A stretch of DNA of 64,000 nucleotides from Microglena sp. YARC. Its lineage: Eukaryota; Chlorophyta; Chlorophyceae; Chlamydomonadales; Chlamydomonadaceae. Every line of letters starts with the position of its first letter. Positions within the stretch are counted from its first letter, which is position 1. Where the stretch lies: positions 59,051,051 to 59,115,050 of the forward strand of contig CM039463.1 of assembly GCA_022414725.1 (NCBI GenBank), read 5' to 3'. Shown here piece by piece: positions 36,034 to 48,100 of the stretch. The translations under genes and the position numbers were made by a program. The notes beneath the pieces were generated by a model that had not been told where the DNA came from, made no database searches, and saw nothing but the letters and a program-made list of their open reading frames with translations.

Positions 36034-36287
36034 TAAGCTTTGTTTGGCTTCAGTCTACTTCCGTCAGGGGACGCTACTAGGCAGCGTTTGTTTATCACCA
36101 CTGTGTTAGACCCGTTCTGCCAAGCTAATCGGTCCCGTCTGGCTCTCATGGGGGGGTTCAATTTCACCCTTGATGCTAGCATGGACAGTCGCACTACTGA
36201 TCCCCTATCTCCCCCCCCCCCCCCCCCCCCCCTCCCCCCTCATCGTGAAGTTGCCACGTCCTCTGTGTTAACCTCCCACTTTCCAGA
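35090..36287 (+). repeat. 1.2-kb direct repeat, right copy
   Basis: 1198 bp, partner of 26769-27968. Here the old LINE sequence continues past the end (PDLPCAFRQFGTSTPP), whereas the left copy runs into the inserted LINE tail. This shows the repeat is a target duplication. Confidence 0.92.
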
Positions 36288-36744
36288 CCTTCCTTGTGCC
36301 TTCCGGCAATTCGGCACCTCCACCCCACCAAACGGTATTTTACGCATTCCTGTATTACGGGGGCATGACTTGATTGCGCCCACGTCTCGTCCCCGTCTGG
36401 AGCAACCTAGCCGACTATCTTTCTACTTGTAGAAGAGCAAGACAGGAAGCCCTGGACTGCTTAGTGGCACCGTAATTTATTATCCCTTTTTCTTTTCTTC
36501 TTGTGACTTCTCATTTGTTAGCTTCTTACCTCCGCCACTGTAAGTGGTTGAGATCTGGGTCCGGCTCTAGGGGGTTTAGTACCTACGCCACCAAAACGGT
36601 GGTTGGGAGCTTGGTTTGTTTGTCCTCGACACACCCCTGATGTAATGGGGTTTTTTGCTTTGTGGGTGCTTTTTCTTTTTGTTTAAAGCACAGAGTCACT
36701 TACACCCTCGCGGTGTCAAGTAGACTTTAACATATAATGTAATG

Positions 36745-36960
36745 TAATGTCCCCAATGCTCCCGTATGTTTTGCAGTGTCAGCCTGGTAATTGCTTGACC
36801 TCTGATCATGGGCCCCTCCTCCTCAATCTCCTCCCTGCCACCCCGGGACACAGTGGGCCCAGGTTCTCGCCGCACCCGTCTGCATTTTGCTTTGCCAAGC
36901 TTTCACATGTCCGCAAGAGGGGGGGGGGGGGGGGGGGGGGGGGAGGGGGCAGAAAAACAA
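36745..36960 (+). pseudogene. LINE endonuclease fragment
   Basis: Frame with NCLTSDHGPLLLNLLP, matching the S-D-H-x-P-L end of LINE AP endonucleases. It follows directly after the TAATG tail of the preceding element, so it belongs to a second copy. A poly-G run of ~33 lies at 36919-36951. Confidence 0.55.
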
Positions 36961-37343
36961 AATTTCAAGCTGGACTAAATGATGATCCTGGAATGCAGGG
37001 TTCAAGGGTCTCAGACACAGAGGTTGTTAAAGTTCAGGAAACCACTTGTATGAAAGGGAACAGAGAAGTATGAAGGGATAGGCCATGTTGCAAGCGGACT
37101 GCCATTGCTGCTACTTAGTCTCAGGACTGGTCGAAAAAGGTAATGATAAGTTGGACGAAAAACAGAAAAACCTTGTAACAAACCAACAACCCAATCCAAT
37201 TTCATTTTCGTGGTGCCCTAAAGGACTCCAATCGTGCCCGCAGCTTGACGCAGTCAAGGAGGACTTGTTCATGTCCACTGTTTATGCATTGTGCCATCGT
37301 TCAGACACTGGCATACGCTCGCACTACACTGTATGTGTATGTT

Positions 37344-37460
37344 GCAGTCCAGGGGTAGGCCAAATAGGCTGAAGAGACTTGCCCAACCGTGATAGGAAGG
37401 GCTTAAAAAGAACGAGCACTGATGAACTGACCCCCAAACAATCGTTTTACCGAGGCCCTG
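37344..37460 (+). repeat. Dispersed repeat family B copy
   Basis: CAGTCCAGGGGTAGGCCAAA ... AGGAAGGGCTTAAAAAG ... CAAACAATCGTTTTACCG. Confidence 0.75.
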
Positions 37461-37559
37461 AGTTTGCACTGTGCTGAAATAAGCCAATGAACTCGAACTT
37501 TGAGTTCACTTGAAAGGCATTTGAACTTGAAATAAATACATAAATCATCTCCTTCATTG

Positions 37560-37731
37560 CATCTACTACTTCAGGATGAAGAGTCGGGGGTTAAACTCCC
37601 CCTTCAGTCGCTCTTGGCGTTGCAGGTCAACCGCAATGGTAGCTTGTCCAGTTGAGGTAGGAGAGCGCTCCCCACCCGCGTTCTATGGGCTCCCTTAACA
37701 CCACGCCCCACAAGGCGTCATCATTACATAA
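37560..37731 (+). repeat. SINE-like repeat
   Basis: Contains the family body TCAACCGCAATGGTAGCTTG, GTTCTATGGGCTCCC and CACGCCCCACAAGGCGTCAT, ending CATTAC. It overlaps the 3' UTR of the zinc-chaperone gene and supplies its TGTAA signal. Confidence 0.65.
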
Positions 37732-37733
37732 AT

Positions 37734-37738
37734 CATCT
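37734..37738 (-). promoter_or_regulatory. TGTAA polyadenylation signal of the zinc-chaperone gene
   Basis: TGTAA on the minus strand about 20 nt downstream of the stop codon, matching the green-algal signal. Confidence 0.5.
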
Positions 37739-37758
37739 CCTTCATTGCATCTAATATT

Positions 37759-40700
37759 CTACTTGGCGGCTGCAGATGGATGGGCAGGGTCTGGGGACGC
37801 ACACCACCTGGCGACATACTTGTCCATCTCCTCGTCCGTCAGCAAAGCGCCATCTAGCTGCACGCTAATCAAGGCTTCATCCATACCGACACCAATAAAC
37901 ACAATCTCCTGCCGCCTGTCTCCATGTGCCCCACTCTTGTCAAAATCCTCCATCAATGTACAATGCACGTTTTTAGTAGGTGGGATGGCCATGTGAAACG
38001 TATGTTCGTTTTTACAGTCTAGGGATAGGCCAAATAGGCTTAAGGGACTTGCCCACCCGTGTAGGAAGGGCTTAAAAAGAAAAAGCACTGGTGGACTTAA
38101 CCCCAAACAATCGTTTTACCGACCCTGAGTTCGTGATGGAGGTAATCAGAATAAATCATCACTGTAGCATGCAGTCAGGGCCCCTGTCATTAAAACGATT
38201 GTTTGGGGGTTCAGTTCATCATTGCTTTTTCTTTTCAAGCCTCTCCTACACAGTTGGGCAAGTCCAATTGGGCAAGTCTATTTGGGCAAGTCCAATTGGG
38301 CAAGTCCAGTTGGGCAAGCCTATTTGGTATACTCCTGAACTTGTACATACATTCAATCTGATTACCTCCATCACGACTGCCCTCTGCCCCCCCTAACCCC
38401 CTGTCCCCCCTTACCTCCTGTGTTGCTCACCACTGCCCTCTGGCCCCCCTGCCCCCCATTACCTCCTGTGTTGCTCCCGCAATATTGCTGCACGGAAAGG
38501 AAAACGCCTTGTACACTTGTATCACGACTGCCTCTGGCCCCCTTACCTCCCTCGTGACTGCCCTCTGGCCCCCCTGCCCCCCTTACCTCCCTCGTGACTG
38601 CCCTCTGGCCCCCTTACCTCCCTCCATCACCACTGCCCTCTGCCCCCCCTTACCTCCATCACCACTGCCCTCTGGCCCCCTGCCCCCCCTTACCTCCATC
38701 ACCACGGCCCTCTGGGCCTCCTCTCCAGGCCAGTCCTCTTCTGGCACTGCAGCCCACCAGTCACCCTCATCCTTGATCTCGAAGTGTTGGCCAGCATGGG
38801 ACCAGTAGTAGGCCGTTGAGTGGCTGTTGGACAGCCACATGAAGCCCTTGGAGCGTAGGACTGTCTTGATGGGAGAGTCACCTATCGAGGCCGCCTCACC
38901 TGTTCAGTGCATACAGCCAGTGTATGAGTCAGTGCATTTAATCAGTGTGTTTAAACAGTGCGTGCAGCCAGTGCATATAATCAGTACATATGGTTAGTAC
39001 GTAGCCGGTACATGTGGTCAGTACATATGGTCAGTACGTAGCTACTACATGTGGTCAGTACGTAGCCAGTACATGTGGTCAGTACATATGGTCAGTACGT
39101 AGCCAGTACATATGGTCAGTACGTAGCCAGTACATGTGGTCAGTACATATGGTTAGTACGTAGCCAGTGCAAGTGGTCAGTCCATATGGTCAGTACGTAG
39201 CCAGTGCAAGTGGTCAGTATGTATGGTCAGTACATGTAAGTGCGTAGCCAGTGCATACAATCAGTACGTTAAGTCAGGAAGAAGTCAGTGCATATATCCA
39301 GTGCATGAGTCAGTACATATAGTCAGGAAGTAGTCAGTGCGAATAATCAGTGCATGAGCCAGTGCATAAGTCAGTGCATATAGTCAGTGCATGAGTCAGT
39401 GCATATAGTCAGTAAGTAGTCAGTGCGAATAATCAGTGCATGAGCCAGTGCATGAGTCAGTGCATATAGTCAGTGCATGAGTCAGTGCGTATAGTCAGTG
39501 CATATAGCCAGTGCATGAGTCAGTGCATATAGCCAGTGCATGAGTCAGTGGATATAGTCAGTGAGTAGTCAGTGCGAATAATCAGTGCATGAGCCAGTGC
39601 GCATAAGCATAGTACACTTAGTCAGGAAGTAGCCAGTGTATAAAGCCAATGCATGAGTCAGCGCATAAGTCAATGCATATCGTCAGTATGTTTAGCTGTT
39701 GAGACTCCCTTGTTGTATGTTACTGGGAGTTTGGTGGTGGTATGGTGGTGGTGGTATGGTGGTGGTGGCTGCCGTTGTCTCCTCATGGGGGCGCCGCGTG
39801 CGTGTGGCTGTGAGTATGTTTAGCTATTGAGACCCGCCGTCAATGGCCTTGTTGTCAACGCATATAATTAGTGTGCTTAGCCAGCCAGTGCAGCCAGTGC
39901 ATATAATAAGTGCGTTTAGACAGTCAGTGTAGATAGTACATGTAGTCAGTACGTAGGTAGTGCATATAATCAGTGTGCTTAGCCAGCCAGTGCATATAAT
40001 CAGTGTGCTTAGCCAGCCAGTGCATATAATCAGTGTGCTTAGCCAGCCAGTGCAGCCAGTGCATATAATCAGTGTGCTTAGCCAGCCAGTGCATATAATC
40101 AGTGTGCTTAGCCAGGAAGTGTAGCTAGTTCATGTAGTCAGTACGTAGATAGTTCATATAATCAATACATTTGGTCAGTAAGTAGTCGGTGTGTACAACC
40201 AGTGCATGAGTCAGTGCATGTAGTCAGTGCATTAAGCTATCAAGAGTTCGAGTCCCACCGTCAATGGGCTTGTTGCGTGTTACTGGGAGTTTGGTGGTGG
40301 GAGGGTAGTGGTGGTGGCTGCCGTTGTCTCCTCACGGGGCGCCGCGTGTGTGCGGCTGTGAGTATGTTTAGCTATGGGCAATCCGCACACATGGAGACAC
40401 CAAGGCTGCACACACACACACATACACGCACAAATTAGCACCTCACACATGGAGACCCACCGTCAATGGCCTTGTTGTGTGTTACTGGGAGCCATTTGGC
40501 CCCCGTCCCAAACTTCCCTGCATGCCTTGATGGGCCAAACTACAGGCCATCCTTCCCACATCTCTTCTCTGGACAAATAGACACCGACAAATTGACTGGT
40601 ACGGCACTTATTGAATATGTGTTTAGCCAGGGTTAGCTAGTAAGACCCACCGTCAATGGCCTTGTTGTGTGTTACTGGGAGCCACTTGAGGACCATCTCT

Positions 40701-42166
40701 TTCAACCTCTGAGGGTGAAAGGGCTTGCGGCGTTCGTACACAAAGCTCTTGATGCCGAACCTGATGGCTGCCGATGTCTCCTCGCGGGGCGCCGCGTGTG
40801 TGTGGCTGTGAGCGTGGTGGTGGTGGTGGTGATTGTGTGGTTGTGAGTGTGGTGGAGGTGATGAGGGTGTGGTGGCTGTGAGTGTGGCGTGGTGGTGGTG
40901 GTGGTGGTGATGGCTGCCGTTGTCTCTTCACGGGGCGCCGCATGTGTGTGGCTGTGAGTGTGGTGGTGGTGGTGGTGAGTGTGGCTATGAATTTGGTAGT
41001 GGTGGTGGTGGTGGTTGACGTTGTCTCCTCCCGGGACGCCGCGTGTGTTTGACTGTGAGTGTGGTGGTGGTGGTGGTGGTGGCTGCCGCTGTCTCCTCGC
41101 GGGGCGCTGCGTGTGTGTGGCTGTGAGTGCGGTGGTGAGTGTGTGGTGGCTGTGATTGTGGTGTTGGTGGTGGTGGTGGGGGTGGAAAGTTAGCCTCCTC
41201 TTTAGGTTAGACAGTTTAGGTGGTTTAGGGTTTCAAGGTATAGGTTTTGATTCCAAGGTTTAGGGTTTATGGGGATTTAGGGTTTCCTTAAGTGGTGGCT
41301 AAATTAAAAGGAGGCGAACTTGTTTGGTCCTTTTAAGTTAGCCACCACTTTAACTTGTTTGGTAAAGTAGCAGCCCGTTCCCTACCGCCGCAAGACGGGG
41401 CTCCCTTAGTACCACGCCCCACCAGGCGTTATCATGACTTGGAGGCTAACTTGTTTGGTCCAGGTAAAGTAGCAGCCCGTTCCCTACCGCCGAAAGACGG
41501 GGCTCCCTTAATACCACGCCCCACCAGGCGTTATCATTACTTGGAGGCTAACTTCTCCTTCCCACCAACACGACCACGCTCACAGCCACACACACCACCA
41601 CAAACACACACCACCACCACCACACTCACAACTTCCCCTTACCTGTGAGCGTGCTTGTGATCGTGCGAGTGCTCAGAGTCTCCACCGGCACTCAGCGAGC
41701 AGTCCTTGTCGTCCTCGTGCTTGTGATCGCGCTTGTGATCATGGTCGTGGTGGTCGTGCTTGTGGTCATGCTTGTGGTCATGGTCGTGGTGGTCGTGGTC
41801 GTGCTTGTGGTCATGGTCGTGGTGGTCACAAGCTTTGCAGTCATCATGGGGTTTGCCGTCTTCAGCGTGCTCGTGGTCATGGTGGTGCTCGTCTGGGGTC
41901 TTGGCCTGTGTTGGGGTGACGGTGGGAGGGTAAGAGAGTGTGTGTGGGGGGAAGGAGGGAGGGGGAGAGAGAGAGAGAGAGAGTGAGAGTGAGAGAGAGA
42001 GAGAGAGAGAGCAAGTGGTGATGGTGGTGCTCGTGGTCCCCGTCACCATGGGCACCTGCAGCGCAGTCTGGGGCCTTGGCCTGTGTTGGGGTGAAAATGA
42101 GAGTGTGAGAGTGTGTGTGTGTGAGTGGGGTGGGAGGAAAGGAGGGAGGGAGGGAGGGAGCAAAGG

Positions 42167-42197
<31 letters not shown>

Positions 42198-45100
42198 GAG
42201 AAAGAGAGAAGTGCTTGAGCTGCAGCGACTGCTCCCCTGTACTTCCCCTCAGCATCCAGCTTTGATACAACAGCCGTTGAGGTGATGGCACAGATGGTGT
42301 TGAGATAACACACACACCACATAAACAACTCCATACGGTCAACACCACACACCAACATGTATGGTGTTGAGATAACATTGTATGGTGTTGAGATAACACA
42401 GCACACCATACAAAGTCAAAACCAACACCAAACACCAACACACACCATACCATACAACAGGCAACACCAAACAAACCAATGCTTTTGTCACCTGCGCCTT
42501 GACTGCGAGTGCTCGAGCCGCAGCGACAGCTCCCCTGTGCTGCCCCTCCACATTCAGCTTTGATATAACCGCGGTTGTTGTCTTTCCAAAAACCTTATCG
42601 ATAGGAACCTGGCAAGGGAAGGGCCATCAGCACATTAGCAATGTTTGCTGTTTGTTTGTTTGTTTGTTTGTGTGTTTGTCTGTTTGTGTGCGTGTTTGTA
42701 TATTTGTGTGTGTGTGTGTTTGTCTGTTTGCGTGTTTGCGAAAGCCTTATCAATAGGCTTACCTGGCAAGGCAAGGCCCATAGGCGCATTAGCAATGTTT
42801 GTTGTTTGTTTGTTTGTTAACGCGTTTGTACGTCTGTGTATTTGTGTGTTTACTTGTGCATCAGTTTGTTTATCAGTTTGCGAACCCTTATCAATAGGAA
42901 CCTGGAAAGGGCCATCGGCACATGAATTGTTTGTGTGCTGTTTTGTGAGTTTGTTAGTGTGTTGGTCGGTTTGTGTGTGTGCGGAAACCTTATCAATAGG
43001 AACCTAGCAAGACAAGGGCCATCGGCACATGAGCAATGTTCGTTGTTTGTGTGCTTGCTTGTTAGTATGGTGGTTTGTTTGTTTGGGTGTCTGTTTGTGT
43101 GTGTGCGGAAACCTGATCAATAGGAACCTGACAAGGTAAGGGCCATCGGCACATGAGCAATGTTTTCTGTTTTTGTGTTTGTGTGCTTGCATGTGTGCTT
43201 GCTTGTTAGTATGGTGGTTCGTTTATTTGGGTGTCTGTTAGTGTGTTTGCATAACCCTTTTCAATAGGAACCTGGCAAGGCAAGGGCCATCGGCACATGA
43301 GCAGTGTTTGTTGTTATCTGTTTGTTACTGCGTTTGTCTATTTGTGTTTGTAAGTCTGTTAGTGTGTTTGATAAAACCTAATGAATATGAACCTAGAGAG
43401 GCAAGGGCCATCAGCACATTAGCAATGTTTGTTTTCTTGTTCGTTTGTGTGTGTGTTTGTTTGTCTGTTTGTGTGTTTGCTAAACCCTTATCAATAGGAA
43501 CCTACCAAGGCAAGGGCCATCGGCACATGAGCAATGTTTGATGTTTTTCTGTTTGTTACTGCGTTTGTCTATTTGTGAGTGTGCTTGTCTGTTTGCAAAA
43601 CCCTTATCGAAAGGAACTTGGCAAGGCAAGGGCCATCAGCACATGAGCACTGTTTGTTGTTTGGCCTCGCCTTGCCCTGCAGGCATGGAATGCCCTAAAT
43701 GGCCCTAAAAAGCTGTAAAAGCTATAGAAACGCTGTCCCTGGAGGACGCCTACAAAAGTGAGAAAACCCCACTATCAGATTTGAAAAACAAATCCTTGAC
43801 CTCACCGTGCCCTGCTGGCATGGAATGACTGTGGCGAGTGGATTCAAGTACACGGCAATGGCATTTATAGCTTTATGGTTTAAAGCCTCCTGCAGAGACA
43901 CAGTTTTCTAGCTTTTAATAGCTTTTAAAGCTTTATAGGGCCACTTCAGGCAAAACAAAACTTTTTCTTTTTTGTATGGCGATAATTTGGGCAAAAACAG
44001 GGTCAAAAGTAGCAATCGCTATATATTTGTTTTTTCTAATTATATATACAGATATATAATACACAAATCCCTGGCCTCACCTGGCCCTGCTGGCATGGGA
44101 TGACTGTGGCGAGTGGATTCAAGGATACTGCAATGGCAACAAGCTGATCCAACTTTTCAGGGGTGTCCAGCATGTCTGTCTTATTCAGCACAATGAAATC
44201 TGCAACTTCAACTTGCTCTACCAGCAAGTCAACCACGGGGCGCAGGTTCCCCCCCTCTCCAAGTTCAGGGCGAGCTGCAAGGGGAGCCCTGCAAAGGAGT
44301 GAATGCGGACGTGAGGTGTGGGGGTGTTGAGCTAGGTGTGAGGTGTGGGGGTGTTGAGCTAGGTGTGAGGTGTGGGGGTGTTGAGCTAGGTGTGAGGTGT
44401 GGGGGGTGTTGAGCTAGGTGTGAGGTGTGGGGGTGTTGAGCTAGGTGTGAGGTGTGGGGGTGTTGACCTAGGTGTGAGGTGTGGGGGTGTTGAGCTAGGT
44501 GTGAGGTGTGGGGGTGTTGAGCTAGGTGTGAGGTGTGGAGGCCACCAATTCAACACAACGAAGTATGCAGCTTCAACTTGCTCTACCAGCAAGTCAACCA
44601 TAAACGCAGGTTCCCCCCCTCTCCAAGTTCAGGGCGAGCTGCAAGGGGAGCCCTGCAAAGGAGCGAGTATATGGGCGAGGTGTTGAGCAGGGTTTGTATA
44701 AGGTTCTTATGCAATACTGTGAAGTCTGCAGCGTACAGAGTTCAGGGCAGGTACAGGTGAGGTGTTGAGCAGGGTTTGTATAAGAGTTTTATTCAACCCA
44801 ATGGAGTCTGCAGCTTCAACCTGCTATACGAGAAATTGAACCAGCTAGTACGACAGGGCTCCTTTATAGCAATTCAGGGGACGAACTGGACAAAACGTTT
44901 CCGCGAGAACTCGTACTTCGTACTTACTTGAGAATTTTGGCCTGGAAATCCGAGAATTCTCGACAATTTGGCCTGGAATTCCCAAGAAGTATGAAACATT
45001 TGCCCAGTTCATCCCCTGAATTGCTAATACCACGCCCCACCAGGCGGTATCATTACTTCACAACATCCCCGTTCAACGAATGGTTCAATGGCAGAGCTCC

Positions 45101-48100
45101 TTGAACGACGAAGATGCCGGGTTTGAATCCTCACGGGTGCGCCTTAGTGTTCGCGGTCGCTGTCAACCGCTATAGTAGATTTGTCCAGGTAAAGTAGCAG
45201 CCCGTTCCCTACCGCTGAAAGACGGGGCTCCCTAAATACCACGCCCCACCAGTTGGTATCATTACTTTAGAACCAAAAGAACAGGTATCTAATAGGACAG
45301 AATTGAACGGATCAACCCCTCAAGGATGCTGCCATCAACCCACCCCACCCCCACGCCAGGACTTACTTGCTAGCATAGTCAGTGATGAAAGTGCCTGCGT
45401 CAACGAATGTGACCAGGGTGTCCAAGTAAATACTTTGCATCAAGGGATGGCCTGCTGCCTCAGCCTCAGCCTCCACGCCACCCCCCACCCCACGTCCCCC
45501 CCCACCCACCCAGCTACACCGGCCCACCATGGGGCCCACACACTCCCAGGACTTACTTGCTAGCGTAGTCAGTGATGAAGGTGCCTGCGTCAACAACTGT
45601 GACCAGGGTGTCCAAGTAAATGCTTTGCATCAAGGGATGGCCTGCTGCCTCAGCCTCTGAAAACTTGTCTCTGATCGCTTGGGGTTCTGCCACGCCACTG
45701 TTCTCCAAGATAATCCTGGGCATTGAAGAGGAGGGGGAATTCAGATGCAATATATGGTGCTTTGAGGAGCGAACAAAGGAGGCGGATTGAAGAGCAAACA
45801 AAGGAGTTTTTAGGGGTCTTCTAACTTGGTGTTAGGCTTTCCATTCTTGACAGCTAGCACTCTCATTTGCTCACATGATGCAAAGAGCTCTTCCCCCCAA
45901 ATCCTGTTCCAACTGGCCAAGCCCGTGAAAAAATTATAAAAACTACTACTTATTATCCAACTTTGTGTAAGGCTTTCCATTTTTGGCAGCTAGCGCCAGC
46001 ACTTGCTCAAATGAAGAGCTGTTCCCCCAAACCCCGTTCCTACTAGTCAAGCCCGTGAACAACGAATTGTCGAACCTGATGTAAGCCTTCCCATTCTTGG
46101 CAGCTAGCGCCAGCACTTGCTTAAAAGGATGCAAAGAGCTCTTCCCACAAACCCCGTTCCAACTGGTCAGGCCTGTGATAAAACTCAAAAAAACTAATAC
46201 TTATTGTCCGACCTTGTGTAAGGCTTTCCATTTTTGGCAGCTAGTGCCAGCAATTGCTCAAAGGATGCGAAGAGCTCTTCCGAAGCATTGCAGCATGCAA
46301 AAGAAAGGGCAGCACAGTGATAACCAGCAACATTGGTGGTTGGCCCCAGTGCAAGCAAACAGGCTGCCCCCCTCACCCTCAAGGCGTACTGTTTATTGAT
46401 GTATTTGTATGACCAGCAACATTGGTGGTTGGCCCCAGTGCAAGCAAACAGGCTGCCCCCCTCACCCTCAAGACATACTGTTTATTGATTTATTTGGTTA
46501 ACCAGCAACATTGGTGGTTGGTCCCAGTGCAAGCAAACAGGCTGCCCCCCTCAACCTCAAGGCGTACTGTTTATTGATGTATTTGTATGACCAGCAACAT
46601 TGGTGGTTGGCCCCAGTGCAAGCAAACAGGCTGCCCCCTCAACCTCAAGGCGTACTGTTTATTGATGTATTTGTATGACCAGCAACATTGGTATGTGCAT
46701 GTAGTCAATTTCTGGATAATATATACAGCCATTCAGCGGATAATTTGGATTTGGGTTTTCGAAACAATTCATAGTTGGTAATTGGTACCTCGAACATGAG
46801 AATTTGGCCCGAGAATTCTGACATTAAGGGCCAAGTACCAAGAATTTAGCCAGAGAATTCTCAGATATTTGGCATGAAAAAGTTGAGGTAAGAACTACGA
46901 ACAACGAGACCCAAATCCAAATCATCTGCTGAACAGCTACAACTGACTCAATGAATGAATGGAATGACTGAACCTGAAATATTCTCCTCTTAATTGTTGC
47001 CATGATATGAGAGGTAGCACAGCTTTTATTTTCAGCTACGAGCAGCAGCTTCCAGGCAGCTCCCCTGAATGGATATTCAGCAAAACCTCTTTCAACCTAG
47101 TGCAACTTGAAGCTGACACAATCAGCTGTCCAAAACTGCTGAATTCTTCAGGCTTAGCCCAGTGGCTGTCTGTAGGAGCTGCACAGAAGCTGCTAAAAAG
47201 GCCGGAAAGAAAAGCTTCAAGAGGTAGGCAGAAGCAGTGGTCAAAGGTGCTAGTTAGGAGGATCATTTTGATTACTGTTTATTTGGGGGCTATGATTAGC
47301 AGCTTCTAGGCAGCTCCAGTGGTAAAAGGTGCTAGTAAGGAGGAGAATTTTAATAACTGTATATTTTGGGGGCTACGAGTAGCAGCTTTTAGGCAGCTCC
47401 AGTGGTAAAAGGCGCTAGAAGGAGGAGAATTTTGATAACTGTACATTTTGGGGGCTACGAGTAGCAGCTTCTAGGCAACTCCTTCTCCCCCTTCTTGAGC
47501 CAACCCCTAAGCTAGCTAGTGCATCTTAAAGCAGGTACGATGGGCATTCCATTGCAGCTGCAAGCTTCAGGCTTGATCCAGTATCGAGCTAATGGAGCTG
47601 GCTGGAAGCTGCCATGCACAGTCCAAAAATGAAACAGTGCATGCGTTTGCTATGTTATGACAAGCTGGAAGCGCAAGCAAACTGCTGTCAGAAAATTAAA
47701 AACCAAGTTGTCAAAACAGCAGTGTAGATGTGGGCCTGTTGCCTTCTTTGCTAAGATAGAGCATGCATGTGCATTGAAGCACGAACAGATGTATATAAAG
47801 CAGTGAAGTACACAAAACAGAATATAAATGGGCATATGGTTCCTCCAAGTTACAGTCTATCAGAACTCACATGCACAGCCATTGGCCAACTCAATAGTGT
47901 CAGCTAGGTCAGTGGTGGAGTTATTCTGCTCACTCCTGCCCTTGTTTCGGTCATTCCTCAGTAGTTTGGCGTCAATATTGACGGCTGCCACATCGTTTAC
48001 AATGCACGCAATCTTTTCAGTGCTGTTCTCAAGCAAATACCGAAGCAACGTTGTCTTCCCTGCACGTCAGATCGAAGGTGGATATTGTAAGATAAAGTAG

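Larger units (their letters stand above)
25920..36740 (+). mobile_element. Old plus-strand LINE relic, interrupted by a younger LINE
   Basis: The right part (36040-36432) reads an endonuclease-like segment (LALMGGFNFTLDAS, corresponding to the G-D-F-N motif of LINE AP endonucleases). It is followed by a 3' UTR-like region ending in TAATGTAATGTAATG near 36735, a typical LINE tail. The left part includes an unassigned 132-codon frame at 25957-26355 and a long CT-rich tract. Splitting by the minus-strand element leaves both halves with a shared 1.2-kb segment. Limits on the left are uncertain. No reverse transcriptase remains. Confidence 0.55.

Noticed and set aside
26769..36287. An LTR retrotransposon with 1.2-kb LTRs
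   Set aside because: The interior encodes APE, RT and RNase H of LINE type with a 3' simple tail; there is no gag, protease or integrase, and the repeats contain older LINE coding sequence and lack TG...CA ends.
41639..42409. A single 256-codon His-rich frame
   Set aside because: It runs through (CT)n intron sequence and joins two decayed exon copies; the functional exon is 41643-41905.
42635..43540. Cys/Val-rich frames
   Set aside because: Translation of GTTTGTTTGT tracts between copies of the exon 6 edge.
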